9,485 nt of DNA. Origin: Paracoccaceae bacterium (lineage in GTDB: Bacteria > Pseudomonadota > Alphaproteobacteria > Rhodobacterales > Rhodobacteraceae). Positions 1 through 6,153 of this stretch are shown piece by piece. Numbering within the stretch: the first letter of the stretch is position 1; each line of letters opens with the position of its first letter. A program made the position numbers and the translations under genes. The stretch lies in assembly GCA_007134405.1 (NCBI GenBank), contig SLKW01000105.1, positions 1 to 9,485 of the forward strand. The letters run 5' to 3'. The notes beneath the pieces are model-generated. The model was given only the letters and a program-made list of their open reading frames with translations, searched no databases and had not been told where the DNA came from.

Positions 1-1
1 C

Positions 2-40
2 GCCACCGGCTCGACCACGTGCCTCGTCCTGGGCGGCTAG
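2..40 (+). CDS. possible 3' end of a plus-strand gene (13 codons)
   Basis: Read in the second frame from the left edge, codons run A-T-G-S-T-T-C-L-V-L-G-G and then TAG at 38-40. Composition is high-GC up to this stop and becomes AT-rich about 25 nt later, which is what a gene end would look like. A gene ending here would converge on the CoxL-family gene that ends at 173. I do not recognise the family from 12 residues, and the run is short enough to be chance. Confidence 0.3.
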   Translation, partial: ATGSTTCLVLGG

Positions 41-47
41 CCGCAGC

Positions 48-63
48 GCCCGCCCGCACGGGC
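48..63 (+). terminator. short GC hairpin followed by AT-rich sequence
   Basis: The hairpin has a 5-bp stem GCCCG (48-52) and CGGGC (59-63) around a 6-nt loop. It lies 7 nt after the TAG at 38-40 and is followed by an AT-rich stretch containing AAATATATTT at 67-76. There is no clean T-run, so the terminator call is tentative and depends on the upstream gene end being real. Confidence 0.25.
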
Positions 64-128
64 TCCAAATATATTTCATTGCGGTTAACGCGGCCGTATC
101 GTTACGTGATATCAAATACTTGACGAAT

Positions 129-144
129 GGTCCGCCAGCGGACC
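129..144 (-). terminator. hairpin terminator candidate for the CoxL-family gene
   Basis: The arms GGTCCG (129-134) and CGGACC (139-144) form a perfect 6-bp stem with a 4-nt loop. It begins 29 nt beyond the stop codon of the minus-strand gene ending at 173. On the minus strand it is followed by AT-rich sequence (ATTCGTCAAGTATTT) but not by a pure U-tract. Position, perfect pairing and the composition shift fit an intrinsic terminator. Confidence 0.45.
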
Positions 145-172
145 GTGCCGCCGCGCACCCAAGCTGCGCCGA

Positions 173-2467
173 TCAGCCGGCGCCCTCGCCTTCGGCCGCG
201 CGCAGCCAGGACCAGATCCGCGCCGGGGTGAGCGGCATGTCCACCCGCCGCACCCCGCGCGCCCAGAGCGCGTCGAGCGCGCCGTTGCAGATCGCCGCCA
301 GCGCCCCCACCGTGCCCGCCTCGCCGCAGCCCTTCATCCCCATCGGGTTGTAGGCCGAGGGCGTCGGCACGCTCTCGAAGCCGAAGAAGGGCAGGTCGAC
401 CGCGCGCGGCAGTCCGTAATCCATGAAGCTGCCGCTCAAAAGCTGGCCGTCCTCGTCGAACCGGATCTCCTCGGCCACCGCCTGTCCGAAGCCCTGCGCG
501 ACGCCGCCATGCACCTGTCCGATCGCCAGCGCCGGGTTCATCAGGGTGCCGAAATCGTCCACCGCCAGGTAGCGGTCCAGCCGCAGCGCCCCCGTCTCGG
601 GGTCGATCTCGACCTCGCAGAGATGCACGCCGTTCGGGAACGACCGCCCCGGCAGCTTCGCCCGCGTCTCGTGGCGCAGCAGATCCTCGCGCCCCCGGGC
701 GCGGGCCAGGTCCGCAGCCTCGATCAGCGTCGGGCGACGGTTGCTGTTCGGCGCGCGAAACGTGCCGTCCTCGAAGGTAAAGGGCCCGGCATCGAGCACC
801 TCTTCCAGGAAGGCCGAAAACGCCGCGACCATCGTCTCGGCCATCGCATGCGTGGCGAAGCTCTGCACCGTGACCGAGCGCGAGCCCCCGGTGCCGCCCC
901 CGCGCGCGATCCGGTCGCTGTCCCCCTGAACGACTTCGATCCGCGCCTCCTCGATCCCGGTCAGATCGGCCAGATAGCGGGCATAGACCGTCTCGTGCCC
1001 CTGGCCGTTCGACTGCGTGCCGACGAGAAGCGCGACGGTCCCGTCCTCGCGGAACTCCAGCGCCGCGTTCTCGGCATCCTCGCCAAGGATCGATTCGATG
1101 TAGAAGGCAAGGCCCAACCCGCGCAGCTTGCCCTTCGCCTCGCTCTCGGCCCGCCGCGCGGCGAAGCCCGCCACGTCGCCCAGCTCCTCGGCGCGCGCCA
1201 GGACGCGGGCAAGATCGCCCACGTCATAGGTCACGCCCATCGGCGTCGTGTAGGGAAAGGCATCGGCCGCAATCAGGTTCTTCCGCCGCAACTCGAACGG
1301 CGAAACCCCCAGTTCGCGCGCCGCCATGTCCATCGCGCGCTCCAGCAGCGTGATCGCCTCGGGCCGGCCGGCGCCGCGATAGGCATCGACGGGGGTGGTG
1401 TTGGTGTAGATGCCCTGCGCGGCCAGGTGCGCGCAAGGCATGTCGTAGACCCCGGTCAGCACCTTCGAGAACAGTTCTGACTGGATGTTCTGCCCGAATT
1501 GCGAGTTGTAGGCGCCGAGGTTGAAGCGCGTCCGCACCCGGTAGCCAAGCAGACGGTGATCGGCGTCGAAGGCCAGTTCGGCCTCGCTCTCCAGATCGCG
1601 CCCGCCATTGTCCGACAGCATCGACTCGCCGCGATCCGGCACCCAGCCGACCGGCCGCGCCAGCACCCGCGCCGCATGGGCCAGCGCCACGTGCTCGGGA
1701 TAGATCATCACCTTCATGCCGAAGCCGCCGCCCACATCGGGCGTGGTCACGCGCACCGCCTCGGGGTCGAGGCCGAAAAGCTTCGCCAGTTCGCGCTTCA
1801 TGTTCCACACGCCCTGGCCGTTGAAGGCGAAATGCAGCCGCTGCCCGTCCCATTCGGCAAAGGCCACGCGCGGCTCCAGGCTGGCGGCCGTCACCCGGTT
1901 CTGCCGCACCGTCAGTCGGGTGACATGCGCCGCCTGCGCAAGGGCCGCCGCCACCGCCTCGGCATCGCCCTTCTGCCAGTCGACGCCCAGCCGGCTCTCC
2001 ATCCCCTCATGGATCGGCGCGCCCTCGGGGGTGAGGTCCATCGCGACGGGCAGGGGGTCGATGTCGAGCATGATCGCCTCGGCCGCGTCGAGCGCCTGCT
2101 CGCGGCTCTCGGCGACGATCAGCGCCACCGGCTCGCCCAGATGCCGCACGACTCCGCGCGCCAGCGCGGGGCGGTGCGGGGTGGCGCCGCTCAGGCCGCG
2201 CTCGTCCTTCGCCGCCACCGCCCAGATCGTGCCGGTGACGCCGGCCGCGTCCAGGTCGTCCCAAGTCCAGATGCCGGCGACGCCGGGCATGTCGCGCGCC
2301 GCGGCCAGGTCCAGTTCGGTGATCCGGCCATGCGCCACCGGCGCGCGCAGAAAGACCGCGCTCAGCGTGCCCTCGGGCATGATGTCGGCCAGGTATCGCC
2401 CGCGCCCCGTGAGAAACCGGATATCCTCGTTGCGTGTGCCGCCCTGCGATTGTCCGAATGCCCGCAT
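173..2467 (-). CDS. xanthine dehydrogenase/CoxL-family molybdopterin-binding large subunit (form II type)
   Basis: This is a 764-residue large subunit of a molybdenum hydroxylase (xanthine oxidase / aerobic CO dehydrogenase family), binding molybdopterin cytosine dinucleotide in the cytoplasm. The N-terminal a/b hammerhead domain covers about residues 15-140 and the Mo-cofactor domains about 170-750. Visible family motifs are GGGFGMK (246-252), AYRGAGR (362-368), QGHET (489-493), GGSRS (527-531) and GCGEAG (713-718) with the expected catalytic Glu716. True CO dehydrogenases (form I) carry AYxCSFR at the active-site loop. AYRGAGR marks form II, whose substrates are mostly unknown aldehydes, heterocycles or similar. 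The ATG at 2467 has AAGGGGG just upstream. The frame stays open above it, but the protein starts at MRAFGQS, as relatives do. No FAD or 2Fe-2S subunit gene lies beside it. The preceding gene is 77 nt away on the same strand, so co-transcription is possible. A weak separate promoter (TTGCCC at 2515-2520, 16-nt spacer, TATCCT at 2493-2498) cannot be excluded. The substrate cannot be assigned. Confidence 0.93.
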   Translation of the reverse strand: MRAFGQSQGGTRNEDIRFLTGRGRYLADIMPEGTLSAVFLRAPVAHGRITELDLAAARDMPGVAGIWTWDDLDAAGVTGTIWAVAAKDERGLSGATPHRPALARGVVRHLGEPVALIVAESREQALDAAEAIMLDIDPLPVAMDLTPEGAPIHEGMESRLGVDWQKGDAEAVAAALAQAAHVTRLTVRQNRVTAASLEPRVAFAEWDGQRLHFAFNGQGVWNMKRELAKLFGLDPEAVRVTTPDVGGGFGMKVMIYPEHVALAHAARVLARPVGWVPDRGESMLSDNGGRDLESEAELAFDADHRLLGYRVRTRFNLGAYNSQFGQNIQSELFSKVLTGVYDMPCAHLAAQGIYTNTTPVDAYRGAGRPEAITLLERAMDMAARELGVSPFELRRKNLIAADAFPYTTPMGVTYDVGDLARVLARAEELGDVAGFAARRAESEAKGKLRGLGLAFYIESILGEDAENAALEFREDGTVALLVGTQSNGQGHETVYARYLADLTGIEEARIEVVQGDSDRIARGGGTGGSRSVTVQSFATHAMAETMVAAFSAFLEEVLDAGPFTFEDGTFRAPNSNRRPTLIEAADLARARGREDLLRHETRAKLPGRSFPNGVHLCEVEIDPETGALRLDRYLAVDDFGTLMNPALAIGQVHGGVAQGFGQAVAEEIRFDEDGQLLSGSFMDYGLPRAVDLPFFGFESVPTPSAYNPMGMKGCGEAGTVGALAAICNGALDALWARGVRRVDMPLTPARIWSWLRAAEGEGAG

Positions 2468-2544
2468 GTTGCCCCCTTCGTGCTGGGGCCGGAGGATAGC
2501 GAGGCGGAGAGCAGGGGCAAGGGGCGGGCCGCGTCGCCTGTCGC

Positions 2545-3705
2545 CTAGGGCTCCAGCGACAGGGCCATTTCCAGCGACAGCGCGCCGAAGCCGTTGAAGC
2601 GGGTATTGGTGACGACCGAATAGGCGCCCATGCCCTGCACGACCAGATAGTCGCCCTCCTGCAGGTCGGCGGGCAGCGCCACCTCGCCGGGCAGGCGGTC
2701 GACGCTGTCGCAGGTCGGGCCGAAGACGACGCGGCGCTGCGGCTCGCCCGTGCGCGGCGTGCCGTCGGGCGCGAAGGCGGCGATCCGGTCGAGCGCGCCC
2801 ATCAGCGGCAGTTCCGCCATCGCCCCGTAGATCCCGTCGTTGAGAAAGACGTGCAGCCCGTCGCGCACCGCCTTGACCCGCGTCAGAAGCGCCATCGCAT
2901 CGGCGACCAGTGCGCGGCCGGGTTCGCAGACCAGCGTCGGGGCGTCGTCGCCGAAGACCTCGTGGGTGACGCGCCCGATCAAGTGGAAGATCGCCGCGAG
3001 CGAGGGCATCTCGGCCCGGATCCGGTGCGAGGGGAAGCCGCCGCCCACATTGAGCCGCGCGATCCGCGTTTCCGCGCCCTCGGCGATGCGCCGCGCGGCG
3101 TGGATATAGGCCTCCCACGCGGCCGGGTCGGTGCATTGCGTGCCCGGATGGAAGGTGAGCGACGGCACATAGCCCCGCGACGCGATGCGGGCCAGGATCT
3201 CGGTCGCCAGATCCTCGGTCGCGCCGAACTTGGCGCCGAAATCGTAGACCGCGCCCGCCACCGGCAGCTTGAAGCGCGCGGTGATCTCGACCGGCTGGCC
3301 GAGGCCGTTGACCAGCGGCACCCGCGCGAAGAGCTTGTCCAGTTCCGAAAGCGAATCGACCGAATACGAATGCACGTTCTCGGCCACGCCGACGGCGATT
3401 TCGTGCCGCGCGCGGACGGGATTGTTGAAGTGCAGCGCCGCGCCGGGCACGAGCCGGCGGATGCGCCGGATCTCCTCGGGCGAGGCGACATCGAACCCGC
3501 CGATCCCCGCCGCCGCCAGGTTGATGATCACCGCCTCCTCGGGATTGGCCTTGACGGCATAGGTCACGAAGCCCGGAAAGCCGGTCAGAAATCGCTGCCC
3601 CTGCGCCTGTAGCGCTGCGGGGGACAGAAACAGGACCGGGTCCTGCGGCGTCATCACGCGCAGGTAGTCGACCGGATCGGCCCATATCGTCTGCGTGATG
3701 CCCAT
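2545..3705 (-). CDS. ornithine/lysine decarboxylase-like fold-III PLP enzyme
   Basis: This 386-residue protein of the alanine-racemase-fold decarboxylases (Orn/Lys/Arg/DAP decarboxylase group 2) probably makes a polyamine or diamine in the cytoplasm. Lys52 in YAVKANP is the expected PLP Schiff-base lysine. His186 in FHPGTQC stacks on the PLP ring in relatives. GGGFP (221-225) and EPGR (261-264) bind the phosphate. Cys332-Asp333 in FGPTCDSVD are the catalytic Cys and a substrate-binding Asp donated across the dimer, and Tyr362 in GAYS is the conserved C-terminal tyrosine. The length suits bacterial members. The stretch after DGIYG (290-294) reads AMAELPLMG, so the YDH aspartate that contacts the distal amine in eukaryotic ODC is not present; ornithine is likely but not proven. 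The ATG at 3705 is chosen because AGGAGG sits 6 nt upstream. The frame could extend to a GTG at 3804, but no ribosome site supports that. The 188-nt leader looks structured. Confidence 0.88.
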   Translation of the reverse strand: MGITQTIWADPVDYLRVMTPQDPVLFLSPAALQAQGQRFLTGFPGFVTYAVKANPEEAVIINLAAAGIGGFDVASPEEIRRIRRLVPGAALHFNNPVRARHEIAVGVAENVHSYSVDSLSELDKLFARVPLVNGLGQPVEITARFKLPVAGAVYDFGAKFGATEDLATEILARIASRGYVPSLTFHPGTQCTDPAAWEAYIHAARRIAEGAETRIARLNVGGGFPSHRIRAEMPSLAAIFHLIGRVTHEVFGDDAPTLVCEPGRALVADAMALLTRVKAVRDGLHVFLNDGIYGAMAELPLMGALDRIAAFAPDGTPRTGEPQRRVVFGPTCDSVDRLPGEVALPADLQEGDYLVVQGMGAYSVVTNTRFNGFGALSLEMALSLEP

Positions 3706-3711
3706 GCCTGT

Positions 3712-3717
3712 CCTCCT
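3712..3717 (-). promoter_or_regulatory. ribosome binding site fixing the decarboxylase start
   Basis: On the minus strand AGGAGG stands 6 nt before the ATG at 3705-3703. It decides between this start and an in-frame upstream GTG at 3804 that has no Shine-Dalgarno sequence. Confidence 0.8.
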
Positions 3718-3739
3718 GCCTGTGTCTTCCGCCGCGCCG

Positions 3740-3778
3740 CCTGGCCTGCGCCGGTTCGTTGCGGTGCGCCGGGCCAGG
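3740..3778 (-). repeat. inverted repeat in the decarboxylase 5' leader
   Basis: The arms CCTGGCC (3740-3746) and GGCCAGG (3772-3778) are perfect 7-bp complements around a 25-nt loop, 35 nt upstream of the decarboxylase start codon. Within the hairpin, the 8-mer CCGGCGCA occurs twice on the minus strand. In an mRNA starting above 3780 this would form a stem-loop near, but not covering, the ribosome site. A regulatory role is inferred, and GC-rich DNA yields such stems by chance fairly often. Confidence 0.4.
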
Positions 3779-3784
3779 ATGGCG

Positions 3785-3811
3785 CATATGGGGCCGGGTT
3801 TCACCCGTCAA
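3785..3811 (-). promoter_or_regulatory. weak sigma-70-like promoter candidate for the decarboxylase
   Basis: On the minus strand TTGACG (3811-3806, five of six matches to the -35 consensus) is followed after 15 nt by CATATG (3790-3785), a poor -10. Transcription would start near 3778, leaving a leader of about 70 nt that includes the inverted repeat. The good -35 and the A/T-rich context are the only support. Confidence 0.25.
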
Positions 3812-3814
3812 AAG

Positions 3815-3834
3815 TGCCGGACGGCAGGTTTTTT
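3815..3834. terminator. small hairpin with flanking T-tracts downstream of the aminotransferase
   Basis: TGCCG (3815-3819) pairs with CGGCA (3822-3826). On the minus strand it is followed by CTTTTG, 68 nt after the aminotransferase stop, as a weak intrinsic terminator would be. On the plus strand it is followed by GGTTTTTT, with T6 at 3829-3834. The stem is short and the 2-nt loop is strained (4 bp with a 4-nt loop is the realistic fold), so efficiency is doubtful. Confidence 0.25.
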
Positions 3835-3893
3835 CCCGCAATCCTGTCTCGGATCCGGGCTGGCGGTTCCGATGCCTTGGCAAAGCGGCGGCG

Positions 3894-5144
3894 TCAGATC
3901 GCGCTCGCCATGCGTGCCGCCGGGGGCGCGGCCGTCTCGCTCCCGGCCTGATCGCGCAGCGCCTCGGTGGCGGCGTCGAGGGCGCCGCTCCCGTGCGCGA
4001 TCCCCAGCGCCGCCATCCCCGCCTGCATGACCGAAAGCGCGCCCAGAACCATGTGCGCGTTGACATGCCCCATATGCGCGAGCCGGAAAAAGGCGTCGGC
4101 TTCGGGCGTGCCGGGCTCGGCCATTCCCAGACCGATGCCCAGCGTCACGCCGGCCTCGTGCTCGCACCAGCGCCGCAGGCGGGTGCCGTCGGGGCTGGCC
4201 AGCCGCATCGCGGTGACCGCGTGCCCGCGCGCCGCGGGCTCGGCGATATTGAGCCGGAATGCGCCCTCCTGCGACCAGGCCATGCCCGCCGCCCAGACGG
4301 CGCGCGCAAGCCGCGCATGGCGCGCCCAGGCGGCCTCGATCCCTTCCTCGTGCACCAGCATGTCCAGCGACTCGCGCAGGCCGAACAGGTGATGCGTCGG
4401 CGCGGTGCCGCCGAAATACTGGTAGAACTGCTCTCCGAAGGCGCGGCGTTCCCAGTCCCAGTAGGGGCTGCGCAGATCGGCCTTGCGCCCAACGTCGCGC
4501 GCCCGGTCCGAGAACCAGATGAAGGCCAGCCCCGGCGGCACCATCAGCCCTTTCTGGCTGGCCGCCACGGCGACATCGACGCCCCAATCGTCCATGCGGA
4601 ATTCGTCGCAGCCCATCGCGGCGATGCAATCGACCATCAGAAGCGCCGGGTGGCCGAGGTCGTCGAGCACGCGGCGGATGGCCCGGATGTCGTTCTTGGC
4701 GCTGGTAGCGGTGTCGACATGGGTCAGGGCCACGGCCTTGATCCGGTGCGCGCGGTCGGCGCGCAGGGCCTCGGCCACGCGGTCGGGGTCGGCGGGCGCG
4801 GCGCGGCCGAAATCCAGCACCTCGGTCTCGACCCCCAGGCCGCGCATCGACTCGCCCCAGCCGATGCCGAAGCGGCCCGTAGCCAGGACCAGCGCCCTGT
4901 CGCCGCGGCTGAAGACATTGGCGCTCGCCGCCTCCCAGCCGCCATGGCCGTTGGCGATGTAGAGCGCGACATGGCCGCGGGTCTGCGCCACCGTCTTCAG
5001 GTCGGCCCAGAGCGTGTCGACCATCTCGACCAGCGCGCCCTCGTAGATGTTGGGCGCCGGGCGGTGCATGGCCGCGAGCACCCGGTCGGGCACGACCGAG
5101 GGGCCGGGGATCGCAAGATAGGGCCGGCCGTGGGCGAGCGTCAT
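3894..5144 (-). CDS. class V aminotransferase, serine/alanine-glyoxylate aminotransferase family
   Basis: This is a 416-residue PLP-dependent class V aminotransferase of fold type I. Relatives transfer amino groups from serine, alanine or ureidoglycine to glyoxylate. The PGP motif near the N-terminus (14-16) and ANGHGGWEAA (64-73) form the phosphate and cofactor pocket. Asp172 in MVDC contacts the pyridine nitrogen. Lys198 in SQKGLMVPPG forms the Schiff base. Arg354 in FRLAHMGHVN is the expected carboxylate-binding arginine, and THHLFGLRE (250-258) fits the family. The usual HRSPEF-like motif after the first helix is replaced by NIYEGAL (32-38), so the amino donor may differ from classic SgaA. 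The ATG at 5144 has CAGGAG 10 nt upstream. The frame stays open to about 5465, but that extension has no ribosome site and runs antisense into ygfZ. It is the first gene of the minus-strand group and has its own candidate promoter. The specific substrate is unassigned. Confidence 0.9.
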   Translation of the reverse strand: MTLAHGRPYLAIPGPSVVPDRVLAAMHRPAPNIYEGALVEMVDTLWADLKTVAQTRGHVALYIANGHGGWEAASANVFSRGDRALVLATGRFGIGWGESMRGLGVETEVLDFGRAAPADPDRVAEALRADRAHRIKAVALTHVDTATSAKNDIRAIRRVLDDLGHPALLMVDCIAAMGCDEFRMDDWGVDVAVAASQKGLMVPPGLAFIWFSDRARDVGRKADLRSPYWDWERRAFGEQFYQYFGGTAPTHHLFGLRESLDMLVHEEGIEAAWARHARLARAVWAAGMAWSQEGAFRLNIAEPAARGHAVTAMRLASPDGTRLRRWCEHEAGVTLGIGLGMAEPGTPEADAFFRLAHMGHVNAHMVLGALSVMQAGMAALGIAHGSGALDAATEALRDQAGSETAAPPAARMASAI

Positions 5145-5181
5145 GACGCGGTAACTCCTGAACCTGTGCAAGATTGCCGGC

Positions 5182-5210
5182 ACCTTAGGAGGACGGCCCG
5201 ACCGGGTCAA
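5182..5210 (-). promoter_or_regulatory. sigma-70-like promoter candidate for the aminotransferase
   Basis: On the minus strand TTGACC (5210-5205, five of six consensus matches) is followed after exactly 17 nt by TAAGGT (5187-5182, three of six). Transcription would begin about 30 nt upstream of the ATG at 5144, leaving room for the CAGGAG ribosome site. Confidence 0.4.
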
Positions 5211-5270
5211 TCGGCCCCGGGGTGCAGGCGGCGGGGCGGGCGGGGGGCTGTTCGCGTGGGCGAAGACGCA

Positions 5271-5276
5271 TATATT
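5271..5276 (+). promoter_or_regulatory. -10 element candidate for ygfZ
   Basis: TATATT matches the sigma-70 -10 consensus at five of six positions and is an AT island in a GC-rich gap. The corresponding -35 position (CTGTTC at 5248-5253) is poor. Transcription would start near 5283, just ahead of the AAGGAGG at 5286-5292 that serves ygfZ. Confidence 0.4.
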
Positions 5277-5298
5277 CCGCCAACGAAGGAGGCCCCCG

Positions 5299-6129
5299 AT
5301 GACCCAAGCCGCGCCCCGGCCCGCTGCCGATTCCACGCTCGACCCCGCCGCCCGCTGCGCGCCCGATCCCGGCCGCGTCCTGTTGCGCGTGACCGGGCCC
5401 GACTGCACCGCGTTCCTGCAGGGCATGGTGACGCAGGACGTGAACAAGCTGGCCGAACGCGGCATCCTTTACGCCGCGCTGCTGACGCCGCAGGGCAAGT
5501 ACCTGGCGGATTTCTTCCTGGTCGCCGATGGCGAAGCGGTTCTGATCGACGTGGCCGAGGGGCTGGCGGCGGATCTGGAAAGACGCTTCGCGCTCTACAA
5601 GCTGCGCTCGAAGGTGGCGATCGCGCGGACGGAGATGCCCGTCACCCGTGGCATCGGCCCCGCGCCGGCGGGTGCTCTGGCGGACCCGCGCGACCCCACG
5701 CTCGGCTGGCGGCTTTACGGCGCGGCGCTGTCGCAGGGCGCGGCCATCGACTGGGACGCGCTGCGCATCGCCGCGCGCGTGCCGGAATCCGGCGTCGAAC
5801 TGGTCCCGAACGACAGCTTCATCCTGGAAATGGGGTTCGAGCGCCTGGGCGGCGTCGATTTCCGCAAGGGCTGCTATGTGGGCCAGGAGGTCACCGCGCG
5901 GATGCGCCACAAGACGACGCTCAGAAAGGGCCTCGTCCGCGTCCGGATCGAGGGGGCGGCCGAGCCCGGCGCCGAGGTCGTGACCGAAACCGGCAAGCCC
6001 GCCGGCACGCTGCATACCGTCTCGGGCGAGCGTGGCCTCGCCTGGCTGCGCTTCGACCGCGCCGAGGGGCCGCTGCGCGCCGGCGAGGCCCGGCTGCAGG
6101 CCGATTTCGACGCCGCGCCGGCCTCCTGA
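5299..6129 (+). CDS. ygfZ: YgfZ/GcvT-like folate-binding protein (FeS enzyme maintenance)
   Basis: This 276-residue member of the YgfZ/IBA57 family resembles the GcvT aminomethyltransferase fold. Such proteins act in the cytoplasm with folate to support assembly or repair of certain Fe-S enzymes, including radical-SAM proteins. The signature KGCYVGQE (190-197) with the conserved Cys192 is present, followed by the basic stretch RMRHKT. The N-terminal GcvT-like part shows FLQGMVTQDVNKL (39-51) and LLTPQGKYLADFFL (61-74). The ATG at 5299 has a near-perfect AAGGAGG 6 nt upstream. About 28 residues rich in Ala and Pro precede the domain, longer than in most relatives that begin almost directly at the LRVTGPD-like strand, but the strong ribosome site supports this start. 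It is divergent from the aminotransferase and convergent with the next gene, so it is probably transcribed alone. Confidence 0.93.
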   Translation: MTQAAPRPAADSTLDPAARCAPDPGRVLLRVTGPDCTAFLQGMVTQDVNKLAERGILYAALLTPQGKYLADFFLVADGEAVLIDVAEGLAADLERRFALYKLRSKVAIARTEMPVTRGIGPAPAGALADPRDPTLGWRLYGAALSQGAAIDWDALRIAARVPESGVELVPNDSFILEMGFERLGGVDFRKGCYVGQEVTARMRHKTTLRKGLVRVRIEGAAEPGAEVVTETGKPAGTLHTVSGERGLAWLRFDRAEGPLRAGEARLQADFDAAPAS

Positions 6130-6133
6130 GCGG

Positions 6134-6149
6134 GCGGGGACAGCCCCGC
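6134..6149. terminator. bidirectional hairpin between convergent genes
   Basis: GCGGGG (6134-6139) and CCCCGC (6144-6149) form a perfect 6-bp GC stem with loop ACAG. It lies in the 24-nt gap between the ygfZ stop (6127-6129) and the stop of the opposing gene (6156-6154). There is no T-tract on either strand, so its termination strength is uncertain, but the position is exactly where a shared terminator is expected. Confidence 0.45.
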
Positions 6150-6153
6150 GACG

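Noticed and set aside
173..2467. Assignment as aerobic carbon monoxide dehydrogenase
   Set aside because: The active-site loop is AYRGAGR, not the AYxCSFR of form I enzymes that carry the Cu-binding cysteine, and coxM and coxS are absent.
2468..4066. Upstream in-frame extension of the CoxL-family gene, which stays open to 4066 on the minus strand
   Set aside because: It runs through the decarboxylase gene in another frame and gives an Arg/Gly-rich translation without any recognisable domain. MRAFGQS at 2467 has a ribosome site and is the natural start.
3894..5144. Assignment as ureidoglycine-glyoxylate aminotransferase (PucG), prompted by the 416-residue length and a xanthine-dehydrogenase-family gene nearby
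   Set aside because: No ureide or allantoin genes are present, the molybdoenzyme is not XdhB-like, and the sequence resembles the SgaA side of the family more.
3759..5298. Long open plus-strand frame leading into ygfZ
   Set aside because: It is antisense to the aminotransferase, has low-complexity composition and is a by-product of high GC. ygfZ has its own strong AAGGAGG and start at 5299.
5145..5465. N-terminal extension of the aminotransferase
   Set aside because: It has no ribosome site and no homology-like sequence, and it overlaps ygfZ on the other strand.
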